Assembly: GCF_020531915.1 (NCBI RefSeq)
Contig: NZ_JAJAVG010000008.1
Coordinates: 620,001 to 684,000, forward strand
Direction of reading: 5' to 3'
Length of the DNA: 64,000 nucleotides
DNA from: Methylovorus mays
GTDB taxonomy: Bacteria; Pseudomonadota; Gammaproteobacteria; Burkholderiales; Methylophilaceae
Shown piece after piece: positions 55,452 to 64,000 of this stretch. The translations under genes and the position numbers were made by a program. The stretch's first letter is position 1; the number at the start of each line of letters is the position of its first letter. Below the pieces are notes generated by a model. That model worked only from the letters and a program-made list of their open reading frames with translations. It made no database searches and was not told the DNA's origin.

Positions 55452-55656
55452 ACGAACTTTCAAAACGCCTTGCGGCGTCTACACAAGTGATCAATAGGAA
55501 ATACCACGAGGATAATGCCAGGATTCCATGACAGGATAAGCATTACCGCAGCTGAACATTATGCGCAGTCAGCCCGTCTCGTGCTTGGGCAATCCTGCCA
55601 TATTATTCAACTTTTACGCTAACTATTATCGTTACGCGCAGAATTCTTAGGAATGC

Positions 55657-56676
55657 TTATTGTGCGAGACCCGCTTCTTGTGGAGCAATCTCTTGCGCCA
55701 TATCGGGCGCCAGAGCCTGCAATTGGCTGAGCAATGTCAGCATACGGTTAGACTCTCCCTGCTGGCGCGCAATGTGTGCTTCTGCCAACAGGCTGGCACT
55801 ATGCCGCGGATTGGCCTGCAATACCTGCCGGTACAAGGCATCTGCCGCGGCAATATTGCCAAGACGCTCTTCCGCCAACGCCTTGTAGTAAACCGCCTCC
55901 ACGGTATGCGGCTCCTGCAGTGCCCATTCGGTGGCTATTCTCAGCACATCGTCCCATTCCTCGTTTTGCATGGGGATCACCACCCGCATCAGGTAAGGGC
56001 GCTGATTTTCTGGCGCATCCCATAACGGCCTGCCGTTCTGGCTCACATGCTCGGCCTCGGGTGCCTGCAGCAACGCCTTGATCCACTTCGCCGGCATGCT
56101 GTAGTAGTAGCTATGCCGCCCAGGGCTTTTAAAGGTATTGAGTCCGATCAGCTTGCCTTCGCTGTCAAACAGCGCACTGCCGCTGGCGCCCAGTACAAAG
56201 GAGGAGGACGTACGAATAATGGCAGCATCATCCAATGGATAGAGTGCCTTGATGGTACCGAAGGTGGTTTGCGGTTTGGGCGGCCCGCCAGGAAATCCGA
56301 TGGCAAACACATCCTGCTCGTATTGCAATGGTTCGTCATCGCCCAGTACCACCGGTTTTAATGGCAAATATTCCACGCGCAACACGCAGATATCGTGACG
56401 CCAATCTTCACGCACGGCCACTGGCGCATAGGTTTCACCTCGCGCCGCCACGTTGATGCCATTCGCATCTGCCAGCACATGGCAATTGGTCGCCACCAGA
56501 TTTTCTGCAACGACTACGCCAGAACCTATGCCATGACCGCCACTTTTGGTCACAGTATGTATTTTGACGATGGATCCTTTGAGCGCAAAAATCAGCTCGG
56601 CGGGAGGCTCGGCGTCCGCCCAGGATGGCAGGCTGACGAGCGTTAAAAGCACGCACAGGGATTGGTAAATTCGCAT
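55657..56676 (-). CDS. Exported trypsin-like serine protease with TPR-like C-terminus
   Basis: This 339-residue protein has a signal peptide ending near LPSWADAEP. A trypsin-like domain (about 25-200) has the triad His in VATNCHVLAD, Asp in DWRHDICVLRVEY and Ser in VLGASGSALFD. No PDZ domain is seen. The last ~110 residues carry TPR-like repeats (VEAVYYKALAEERLGNIAAA, LYRQVLQANPRHSASLLAEA). The family (HtrA-like without PDZ, with TPR) may cleave envelope proteins held by the TPR. It is a single gene between the second RND operon and the DUF748 gene. Confidence 0.9.
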   Translation of the reverse strand: MRIYQSLCVLLTLVSLPSWADAEPPAELIFALKGSIVKIHTVTKSGGHGIGSGVVVAENLVATNCHVLADANGINVAARGETYAPVAVREDWRHDICVLRVEYLPLKPVVLGDDEPLQYEQDVFAIGFPGGPPKPQTTFGTIKALYPLDDAAIIRTSSSFVLGASGSALFDSEGKLIGLNTFKSPGRHSYYYSMPAKWIKALLQAPEAEHVSQNGRPLWDAPENQRPYLMRVVIPMQNEEWDDVLRIATEWALQEPHTVEAVYYKALAEERLGNIAAADALYRQVLQANPRHSASLLAEAHIARQQGESNRMLTLLSQLQALAPDMAQEIAPQEAGLAQ

Positions 56677-56870
56677 GGTCGCTCTCCAGCCATACTACGC
56701 ATTTCAGGGCATGCACGCCGCTCAACTGGGAGAGCGTGGTTGCAGTCTAAGGGATTATGGTTATGTTATGAGGCCGCCCCATCCTGCAATCAACGCATGA
56801 GATGAGGCGGCCTTGAAGCCGCTGACCGCAGAACCGGGGAGACCGCAGCTAGCGACTACATAGTGATGGA

Positions 56871-59800
56871 CTACCTGCTGACGCCCAGGTTCAATTTAAG
56901 CGGCACCTGTCCACCATCCCCGCTCACTGCATCGGTAGCACTTTGTGCAAGCCGCGACGGCGCCAGCCCTGCTGATTGCTGCAAATATTGTTGCACACTG
57001 GCGGCACGTGCATTCGCCAGGTCTTGCAGGGCACTATCTGGAATATTCACGCCATCTTTCAGTTGCTGCAGCATGCTGTCATACGCCGCTGGGTCTTCCG
57101 GTTTGGCGATTTCCAGATAATCCTTGAGCTTACCCAGCACGCCGCGCTTTTTGGCATCCGGACCGCGCTCTTGTGCCAATTGGAATACCGCCGACTGCAC
57201 GTTGGGATTATGCAGATCGACCGGGCCCGGCTGCTCATTCGGCGCCAGTTTCAGCCCCATGCGCTGCGCCACATCCCGGCGGATCGCCTGCTCCTGCAAC
57301 GCCTTCCTGTCCACTGCCGCGTCATAGGCCGGTGTCACGGTCAGCGTCAATGCCGGACGTTTTGCCATGGCATTTGCCACCAGCTGCAATTTTTCCTGCT
57401 CGGGGGGTGCCAGCGCTGCACTGGCAGGATCAAACACCACCGCCTCCAGTTTGTCGGATTGGATGCCCAGCAAATTGCCAAGCGCGCGGAAGGGGGCCGT
57501 CGCGATTTTGCCAAGTACGTTCACAAATGCTTTCCAGACGATCTTGCCGTAGCTGAATTGCGGATCATCCAGGCTGCCCGATACAGGCAAGTTGAGATCA
57601 ATGATGCCATCGCTGTCTTCCAGCAAGGCAATCGCCAGATCGAGGGGCAGATTGACCGCATCCGGACTATCCACATGCTCCCCCAGCCGCAATTTGTTGA
57701 TGACAAATTTGTTTTCCCCGGTCATCTGCCGCTGTTTGATCTTGTATTCCAGATCCACCGACAGCTTGCCCGATTCAATGCGGCGCCCGGCAAACTTGCC
57801 GGAATACGGCGTCAGGCGGTTCATTTCAAGGTTGCGGAATGTCAGCTTGAGATCGGTAAAGTCGGTCGCCTTGAATGGTTGCAAGGAGCCACGAATGCGG
57901 GCCGAGCCATACTCATCCACCTTGCCGTCCAGCTCCACCTGTGCGGTGGTATTGGGGTCCGTCGACAAGCCATTGATCACGCCTGACAGGCTGTTGATAT
58001 AGGTACCAAACTGTGGCTTGAGCGAGTAATCCGCAAACTCCAGACGTGCGCGATCTATGCGTACCCGCGAAATGCTGACCGGGAAGGTGGATGAATCCTT
58101 GGCACCAGCTGACGCCGTTTTGCTTGTGGCCTTGGCTGGCGCTTTACTTATGGTGGCTGGGGGCGTATTCGCTTTTGCCGCCGCAGGCGGATTCACAGGC
58201 TGGCTACGCATCATGCGCTGCACATTCAGCGTTTTGTCTTCATGAATAATGAACTTGCCCTGCGGCTCCACAATGCGCAGCTCGTCCATATGCAAGCGGT
58301 CAGGACCCAGGCTGAGCTTAAGGCTATCGCTACCCAGGGTTTTCCAGGCCAGGAAGGTCGCGCCGCCATTTTCTTCAGCAATCGCCAGCCTGTCCACGGC
58401 AAAGCCGCCTTTGAACTGCGCATTGAATGCCTGGTCAGCCTTGAGGCCGAGCTGGCCATTCAGCCTGACAGCACCGTCATTCAGCCGCAACAGGGCGAAC
58501 TGATTGATGTAAGGCGCCAGCGGCTTCAGCGACAAGGCATCCAGCGCCAGTTTGAGGTCTGCCTTGAATGGTGACAGTGTGAGCTTGCCATCCGCACTGA
58601 ACTGCCCGCCCTGCTTGATCTTGAAGCCAGCCTTGACGGGAATGCTACGGCCAAGATCCAGCGAAACATCCTTCAGCTCTATCCCAGCATGCTCGATATC
58701 CAGCACCACCGGCTTGCCTGGCGTGCTATCTTCCACGTGCACACTGGCATCTTCCAATGCCAGCCTGGGCAGACTCAACTTCCAGGCCGGGCTTGATTTT
58801 GCTGCAGAGCTTGCATGGCTGGAGGGTTTCCCGGCGGGCGATGAAGCGGCAGCTTGTCCACTGGCAGCTCCGCTTCGTGTTTCCAGCATGGCCTGCCAGT
58901 TCAGCGGCTGACTGGCGGAGCGCAACACCTGGGCCTGCAAACCACTGAGCACCACCGCGCCAAGACTGAGCGATTGCGCGTCCACATCCACGGCGCCATC
59001 CTGCACCTGCAGACTGGACAATGTGGCTGCTGGCTGAGGATAGAGCGCGGATTGAAGCAGCACCGGGCCAACCCGGCTTTGAATATCACGCAACTGCAGC
59101 TTGCCTTCGGTATTGCCCAACCCAAGCTCCAGATTGAAGTCTTTGAGCGCCACATCCATGGGGTGAACAAAACTGGCATCGTGATATTCCGCCCGCCAAT
59201 CCGCCAGATGCAAGTGGGCAATATCGAACGTAAATGCCTGCCTGGCAGCAGCGGCCTCGGGAGCGGGGCTGCCTGTTTGCGCGGGCTCACTGGAGGCAGG
59301 TGGTATCAGCGATTGCCAGTCCAGACTGCCATTATTGCTGCGGGCGGCCTTGATATGCCCTGCTTGCAAGACGGCATCTGCCACCAGCAAATGCTGGTGC
59401 GCAAGGTCATAATTGATGCCTTGTATATCTATCGCATCGAGTTGAAACAGCGTTGTTTTTGCCTGCTGCAGTGCCAGTTCCTGCATGCCCAGACGCATGT
59501 TCTTGAATGTCAGCTCCGTGCCTTTACGCATGGAAAAATCCAGGCGTGGCATGGCCACGGATAGCTGTTTCAGATGCAATTGCGCTGGGCCGTGCTGGCC
59601 TTGCACTTCAGCTGCCACATTATCCAGTGCGAGCTTGAGGTCCTGCACGATGGCTTCTGGTGTCGGGTCTTGCTGCTCGGCGCTTTTCACCATGGCAAAG
59701 CTGTAGGTCAGCTGGCTTTGCAATTCGCCCTGCGTCAGGCGCACAGGCAAGGCCTGATGTTTGACGATCTGCATCAAGGGGGCCAGCTTGATCCCTTGCA

Positions 59801-60476
59801 GTTCCAGCACGCCTTGTGACACCAGCGGATTAAGTCCGATATCACCCTTCCATTTCAAGCTACCGCCGTCGGCGGGCAATTTCGCCACGATCAGATAATC
59901 GCCTCTATCTTCAGGCAGGGTAGACAAGCCATCCAGCTCCAGACCCAGCGGCTGCAATGCCAGCTCGAAAGGCTGGGGACGGTTGCGTTCCACATAGGCG
60001 ACATTTCCGCCTTCGATCAAAATATGATCAATCAGCAAGCGCGGCATGCTGGTGGATGGCGTGTCATCCTTGTCTTCATTTAGCTTGGCAATGAGATCGG
60101 CCCAATTCAGCCGTCCATCGGTGCCAATCTCGACATCCACATGTGGTGCGCTCAGGCGAATATCCTTGATACGCCACGCAAAGCGAAACAGCCCGCTGGT
60201 TTCAAGATTGACATACAGGCGGTCAAAGCTCGCCAGTGGGGCGCCATTTTTCTGGTTCAGCTTGAGTTGATCTATCGTCAGGATCAGACGCAAAGGGTCA
60301 AACCTGACATGCTCGACACTGGCCTGACTGGCCAGTTTGTTCTCGGCTACCCAAGGCAGAATGCGGCGCGCCAGAGGGTCTACCGCAAAATAGGCAAACA
60401 GCAGATAGGCTGCAACGAGGCCTGCAAAAATCTTGAATGGGGTGGTGAGCAGTAGCGCCCTGATTCTGCTTAACAT
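56871..60476 (-). CDS. AsmA-like DUF748 envelope protein
   Basis: This 1201-residue protein has one N-terminal membrane helix (about 12-32) and a huge periplasmic region. Repeated beta-strand segments with the AsmA/DUF748 pattern occur (VDVEIGTDGRLNWADLIAKL, and late LTFRNLEMNRLTPYSGKFAG). The last ~200 residues differ, with LAPPEQEKLQLVANAMAKR resembling an OmpA-like domain seen in related proteins. Family members bridge the inner and outer membranes and transport lipids or assist outer-membrane proteins. Ala/Pro-rich linkers near residues 545-570 and 770-800 separate the parts. It stands alone, divergent from the iron cassette. Confidence 0.88.
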   Translation of the reverse strand: MLSRIRALLLTTPFKIFAGLVAAYLLFAYFAVDPLARRILPWVAENKLASQASVEHVRFDPLRLILTIDQLKLNQKNGAPLASFDRLYVNLETSGLFRFAWRIKDIRLSAPHVDVEIGTDGRLNWADLIAKLNEDKDDTPSTSMPRLLIDHILIEGGNVAYVERNRPQPFELALQPLGLELDGLSTLPEDRGDYLIVAKLPADGGSLKWKGDIGLNPLVSQGVLELQGIKLAPLMQIVKHQALPVRLTQGELQSQLTYSFAMVKSAEQQDPTPEAIVQDLKLALDNVAAEVQGQHGPAQLHLKQLSVAMPRLDFSMRKGTELTFKNMRLGMQELALQQAKTTLFQLDAIDIQGINYDLAHQHLLVADAVLQAGHIKAARSNNGSLDWQSLIPPASSEPAQTGSPAPEAAAARQAFTFDIAHLHLADWRAEYHDASFVHPMDVALKDFNLELGLGNTEGKLQLRDIQSRVGPVLLQSALYPQPAATLSSLQVQDGAVDVDAQSLSLGAVVLSGLQAQVLRSASQPLNWQAMLETRSGAASGQAAASSPAGKPSSHASSAAKSSPAWKLSLPRLALEDASVHVEDSTPGKPVVLDIEHAGIELKDVSLDLGRSIPVKAGFKIKQGGQFSADGKLTLSPFKADLKLALDALSLKPLAPYINQFALLRLNDGAVRLNGQLGLKADQAFNAQFKGGFAVDRLAIAEENGGATFLAWKTLGSDSLKLSLGPDRLHMDELRIVEPQGKFIIHEDKTLNVQRMMRSQPVNPPAAAKANTPPATISKAPAKATSKTASAGAKDSSTFPVSISRVRIDRARLEFADYSLKPQFGTYINSLSGVINGLSTDPNTTAQVELDGKVDEYGSARIRGSLQPFKATDFTDLKLTFRNLEMNRLTPYSGKFAGRRIESGKLSVDLEYKIKQRQMTGENKFVINKLRLGEHVDSPDAVNLPLDLAIALLEDSDGIIDLNLPVSGSLDDPQFSYGKIVWKAFVNVLGKIATAPFRALGNLLGIQSDKLEAVVFDPASAALAPPEQEKLQLVANAMAKRPALTLTVTPAYDAAVDRKALQEQAIRRDVAQRMGLKLAPNEQPGPVDLHNPNVQSAVFQLAQERGPDAKKRGVLGKLKDYLEIAKPEDPAAYDSMLQQLKDGVNIPDSALQDLANARAASVQQYLQQSAGLAPSRLAQSATDAVSGDGGQVPLKLNLGVSR

Positions 60477-60612
60477 GGCAGTCTCCTTCTTTTTCGGCAG
60501 TATAGAACATGCACCGGTCTGGGGCGACCTTGCTTTTTGCGAAGTGTAATACGCAACTTGAACACTCAGCCGGACGACTGAAAGCGTTGACGCGGTATGC
60601 TGACAACCATAA

Positions 60613-60631
60613 AATGAGAACCATTCTCATT
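60613..60631. promoter_or_regulatory. Fur-box-like dyad upstream of the ECF sigma gene
   Basis: AATGAGAA, three central bases, then TTCTCATT is a perfect dyad matching the classical Fur consensus arms. It ends nine bases before the sigma factor ATG, where a repressor would block transcription or initiation. Iron repression of the sigma-FecR-receptor cassette is the natural reading. Confidence 0.88.
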
Positions 60632-60639
60632 AAAACAAC

Positions 60640-61143
60640 ATGCGCATGTCCGCTCAACACTATGCCGTTGTGCACGCACTTTATCGTGACCATCATGGCT
60701 GGCTTTCCCATTGGTTGCGAAACAAGCTGGGCTGCACCCAGCAAGCAGCTGACCTCGCCCAGAACACCTTCATCCGCGTGCTGCAATCGCGGCAACTCAT
60801 GCAATTGCAGGAACCTCGCGCATTTCTTACCGTATTGGCCAAGCGCGAACTTTATACCTTCTGGAGACGACGCGAACTGGAGCAAGCCTATCTGGAAGCG
60901 CTTGCACAGCAACCTCAGGCCAACCAGCCTTCTCCTGAAGACATGCTGCTCATACGCGAAGCCATAGCCGCGCTCGATCAGTTGTTGAATGGCCTTCCCC
61001 CCAAGATCAGGCAAGCTTTTTTGCTGAGTCGGCTGGATGGGCTAACCCATGTGCAGATTGCGGACTCGATGGGCAAATCCGTCGCCACCATTGAGCGCTA
61101 CATGAAGCAGGCTTTGCTGCACTGCTATCTGGCGGCCCGATGA
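60640..61143 (+). CDS. FecI-type ECF sigma factor
   Basis: This 167-residue extracytoplasmic-function sigma factor of the iron-starvation class has region 2 (ADLAQNTFIRVLQSRQLMQL) and region 4 (LDGLTHVQIADSMGKSVATI). The N-terminal ATG at 60640 is followed by a second ATG two codons later; no strong ribosome-binding site is seen. Its stop overlaps the fecR start (ATGA). A Fur-like box lies just upstream. The expected targets are the promoter of the receptor gene at 62221 and perhaps its own operon. Confidence 0.93.
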   Translation: MRMSAQHYAVVHALYRDHHGWLSHWLRNKLGCTQQAADLAQNTFIRVLQSRQLMQLQEPRAFLTVLAKRELYTFWRRRELEQAYLEALAQQPQANQPSPEDMLLIREAIAALDQLLNGLPPKIRQAFLLSRLDGLTHVQIADSMGKSVATIERYMKQALLHCYLAAR

Positions 61144-62123
61144 AAAATACAAACCCGATTGCCAGTGAGGCGATAGATCCTGTGGTACTGACCGCCATCG
61201 ACTGGATGGTCAGGCTGGACAATGGCCATGCCTCGGCAGATGTAAAAGCTGGGTTTGACCACTGGATAGCGGCGAACGACCGCCATCGCCAGGCCTGGCA
61301 GGAGATGACGCGCGCCTTGCAACCAGCCAGTCAGTTGCAATCCGCCCAGCATCAGTCGCCTGCACAGCTTTCTGTCATTCGTGAGGTATTAAGCGCGCCA
61401 CCATCGCCTCAGCGCCGACGCCTGCTGAATGGGATGGCCCTGGTGTTTGTCGGCCTGGGAACCGCCTATCTGCTCAAGCGTTCGCCAACCGGCATGGCAC
61501 TGAGTGCCGATATCACGACAAGCACTGCAGAACGTAAAACCGTCATTCTGGCGGATGGCAGCCAATTGACGCTGGATGCCGAGTCTTCCATCGACCTCCA
61601 TTTCAGCGCAGGCAAGCGATTGCTGACATTACATTCCGGCGCTTGCATCGTTCAAGTGGCAACAGATCCCACTCGCCCTTTCACCGTCGCCACAGCCCAC
61701 GGTTCCGTCACGGCTCTGGGCACCCGCTTTATGGTACGCCGCCAGCCAGACCGCAGTCTCGCGTTGGTACTGCAACACAGCGTTATGCTGGCCGCTGGCG
61801 AGCAACAGCAACCCTTGTCGGAGAACGAGTCCGCGTGGTTCGACAGTAAAGGGATATCGCCCGAGCGCGAGGACATGCATTCTTATGCGGCATGGGAAGA
61901 TGGCGTACTTGATGTGCGCAACCAATCTCTGGGCGAAGTCGTGGAAGCGCTACGTGCCTATCGTAAAGACTATCTTCGCGTGTCGCCCGCGGCGGCTCAA
62001 CTGCGGGTGTTCGGGGTATTTCAGTTGGACGATGCAGAACGCAGCCTGCGAACGCTGGCGCAAGCCCTCCCTATACGCATCACGCACTATGGACCTTGGC
62101 TTACGCTCATTGATAGCCGTTGA
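61140..62123 (+). CDS. FecR-family anti-sigma/sigma regulator
   Basis: This 327-residue inner-membrane regulator relays receptor occupancy to the ECF sigma factor. The N-terminal cytoplasmic DUF4880-type region (about 10-60; GFDHWIAANDRHRQAWQEM) precedes one membrane helix (about 97-116; GMALVFVGLGTAYLL). A periplasmic FecR domain follows (TVILADGSQLTLDAESSI, VTALGTRFMVRR) with the C-terminal secretin/STN-like DNQSL-type repeat (VRNQSLGEVVEALRAYRKDY). The start overlaps the sigma gene by four bases. The 97 bases to the receptor gene likely hold its promoter. Confidence 0.93.
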   Translation: MKNTNPIASEAIDPVVLTAIDWMVRLDNGHASADVKAGFDHWIAANDRHRQAWQEMTRALQPASQLQSAQHQSPAQLSVIREVLSAPPSPQRRRLLNGMALVFVGLGTAYLLKRSPTGMALSADITTSTAERKTVILADGSQLTLDAESSIDLHFSAGKRLLTLHSGACIVQVATDPTRPFTVATAHGSVTALGTRFMVRRQPDRSLALVLQHSVMLAAGEQQQPLSENESAWFDSKGISPEREDMHSYAAWEDGVLDVRNQSLGEVVEALRAYRKDYLRVSPAAAQLRVFGVFQLDDAERSLRTLAQALPIRITHYGPWLTLIDSR

Positions 62124-62220
62124 TTGCAAAATCCTGATGCATTTTTGAGGGGTTTTCCCTGACTCGCTGGACATGGTGTTTGTAAATCCAAATCACCAAT
62201 CGCTTCAGGGAGCTATAACA

Positions 62221-64000
62221 TGACATTACCTATTTTCAAGCCCAGGCTTATCAGCCTGGCCATTTCGCTGGCTCTCACCGGACTGCCAGCCTGGGCCGAG
62301 CCTTTCACCACGAATCTGACCGCAGGCGCCCATGCCACGCACAATTACGACCTGCCAGCGGACAAGCTGGATGAAACGCTTATCCGCATTGCCCGTCAGA
62401 GTGGAAAGTCGATCGCCGCCGATCCGGCGTTGTTAAGAGGGAAGTTGGCCCCTGCCATTCACGGCTCACTGACCGCCGAGCAAGCGCTGGAGAAAGCGCT
62501 CTCCGGTAGCGGATTGCAAGCAGTGACAACAGAAGCCGGCTTTAGCCTGAAATCCGTGGCGGTCGATTCAGGCGCCGCTGTCGAAACCTTGCCGGAAGTG
62601 TCGGTGCGAGCGGCTGCGGAGCAAACTGCCACCACCGAAAACAGCCACGCCTACACGTCCAACGTGGTGTCCATCGGTAAAGGTGAACAACGCCTGCGGG
62701 ATATTCCGCAGTCGCTGAGCATTGTGACGCGCCAACGCATGGACGATCAGAACATGACTACCGTGGCAGATGCGATGCAACAAACCACTGCGATGACGGT
62801 AGTGAATTACGGCAGTAATACCGCGGGCATTTCCGTACGGGGTTATGGGCTGGACGTGATTCAAATTGATGGGATCCCGGTGCAGGATAGCCAAGGCGCA
62901 TGGGGAACCAGTTCGCTGGACCTGACAACTTACGATCGTATTGAAGTATTGAGAGGTCCGGCAGGAATGCTACAAGGAACCGGCGAGCCTGGCGGTACGG
63001 TGAATCTGGTACGCAAACGTGCGATGGCAGATTACGCGATCAAAACCAGCTTACAAGGCGGCTCCTGGGATAATTATCGCGGTGAATTTGACGTGACGGG
63101 TGCGCTCGATAGCGAAGGCAAAGTGCGTGGGCGCGTGGTTGCCATGTATCAGGACAAGAAGTCGTTTGTTGATCATGATTACGCGCGCAAACCCCTTATA
63201 TACGGCACACTGGAATTCGACCTGACACCGAGAACCACACTATCCATTGGCGCCACCATTACCAGCATGGATTCACGTCCCACCTTTGGTCTTCCCACGT
63301 ATGCGGATGGACGTGTGGCCGATATCAGCCGTTCTACCTATATCGGCTCCGGCTGGGATAACAAACACGAGAACAGCAACAGTTACTTCCTGGAGGCCGA
63401 GCATAAACTCAACAGCGGCGGAGAACTCAAGCTACGCGCCAGCGCTCTGGAACGTCGTTACGATCTGGAAACAAGTGCGTTTGGTGACTCCTATATTGAT
63501 GCCGCGGGTAATTTTGATCGTGTTCTGCTGGCCAGCAAAGGCAAAACCAGCGATTACGGCCTGGATGCATATCTCACCCAGCCATTCACTGCGCTAGGGA
63601 AAGAACATAACATTCTCATTGGTTTGAACTCGCGCGTGTTTAACTCCAACACCGCCTATGCGCAGGTATATGGCTCCACACAAAACATCTTTACGCCGAC
63701 GCGCACGGTGGCAAAACCCGATTTCATCTACGAACCCGCCGATATTTACCAAACCACCCAGACGGGTGTGTATGGCCAAACCCGACTGCAAGTACTCGAC
63801 AACACCAAACTGATACTGGGCGGACGTCTGAGTAACTGGAAAAACGAAAGCAAAAGTTCTGCAGATGGGGATGCCAGCATCACGCATGAGTTCACCCCCT
63901 ATGCCGGGCTGGTCTTTGATATCAGCAAGCAATACTCGCTGTATGGCAGCTATAGCGATATCTTTCAGCCGCAAACCGTGTTGAGTGCCGATAAAAAAAT
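62221..64000 (+). CDS. TonB-dependent siderophore receptor with STN domain (3' truncated by window)
   Basis: The frame from ATG 62221 is open to the window end, giving at least 593 residues; the barrel's C-terminal part is missing. A signal peptide (LAISLALTGLPAWAEP) is followed by an STN signalling domain (about 38-100; LPADKLDETLIRIARQSGKS). The TonB-box-like ETLPEVSVRA comes next, then the plug (about 150-270; LRDIPQSLSIVTRQRMDDQ, IEVLRGPAGMLQGTGEPGG) and barrel strands. FpvA/FecA-type receptors with STN signal through FecR to the ECF sigma. The 62124-62220 gap contains GAGGGGTTTTCCCTGACTCG, a possible sigma-dependent promoter; I could not confirm it. Confidence 0.94.

Noticed and set aside
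54201-55490. 429-codon plus-strand frame opposite the second RND pump
   Set aside because: Antisense shadow of a complete transporter with twelve expected helices.
56771-56813. AGGCCGCC ... GGCGGCCT repeat after the DUF748 gene as a terminator
   Set aside because: The 27-base loop and lack of a T run make it a weak candidate; not listed as a terminator.
1-64000. CRISPR arrays, tRNA or rRNA genes, insertion sequences, prophage genes
   Set aside because: No direct-repeat/spacer series, cloverleaf-like segments, transposases or terminal inverted repeats were seen; the only tandem repeats are the in-frame HAMP units.

Overview
The window looks like a chromosomal segment of a motile, Gram-negative betaproteobacterium. 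The evidence is a mid-50s G+C impression by eye, paired RND efflux systems, RdgC, a long-form IF-1, a TonB-dependent receptor with an STN domain, a YjfB-type motility protein and a large chemotaxis operon. A Methylophilaceae-like methylotroph would fit, but no gene here proves the genus. Coding is dense. I see no rRNA, tRNA, CRISPR array, insertion sequence or prophage.

Region 1 (1-17748). After the tail of a membrane glycosyltransferase, about 17.4 kb on the minus strand forms one chemotaxis block. In transcription order it holds a soluble MCP-like protein, cheY, a STAS protein, cheA, a frameshifted MCP, cheW, a DUF2490 outer-membrane protein, an MCP, cheW, a soluble poly-HAMP MCP, cheW, cheR, cheD, cheB and a PAS-GGDEF-EAL protein. 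The MCP-cheW pair has been triplicated. All three of these MCPs end in the same acidic tail closing with EFVKF, which fits the C-terminal tether that recruits CheR/CheB. No cheZ is seen; CheD is present instead. The operon links chemosensory signalling to c-di-GMP through its last gene.

Region 2 (18253-24671). This is a tripartite RND multidrug efflux operon (adaptor, pump, outer-membrane channel) with a divergent AcrR/TetR-type repressor. A 36-bp near-perfect palindrome between them is the likely operator.

Region 3 (24723-46329). This is a mixed housekeeping and signalling region. It holds a second PAS-GGDEF-EAL protein, a ChaN-like haem-binding protein, several small membrane proteins, two short-chain dehydrogenases each divergent from a regulator (GlxA-type AraC, LysR), a diguanylate cyclase, a YgjP-like metallopeptidase, and a large SBP-PAS3-GGDEF-EAL sensor. 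It continues with a DedA-rhodanese fusion with YqaE/Pmp3, MgtC-like, YegD-like Hsp70, RdgC, a transglutaminase-like protein, a YjfB-like motility protein, SelO and a Sel1-repeat protein.

Region 4 (46614-56676). It contains a CNNM/CorC transporter, a cold-shock protein and IF-1 pair, two small hypothetical genes, a structured intergenic segment that looks like an unannotated small RNA (about 50045-50187), an AraC-cupin regulator whose 5' end is anomalous, a second RND pump with adaptor, and a trypsin-like protease fused to TPR-like repeats.

Region 5 (56871-64000). A giant AsmA-like DUF748 protein is followed by an iron-uptake signalling cassette: a perfect Fur-box-like dyad, a FecI-type ECF sigma factor, FecR and a TonB-dependent siderophore receptor with an STN signalling domain that runs off the window end.

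The features most worth a second look are the 4 x 270-bp poly-HAMP array, the A8-tract frameshift in one MCP, the small-RNA candidate, and the AraC gene without a normal start.
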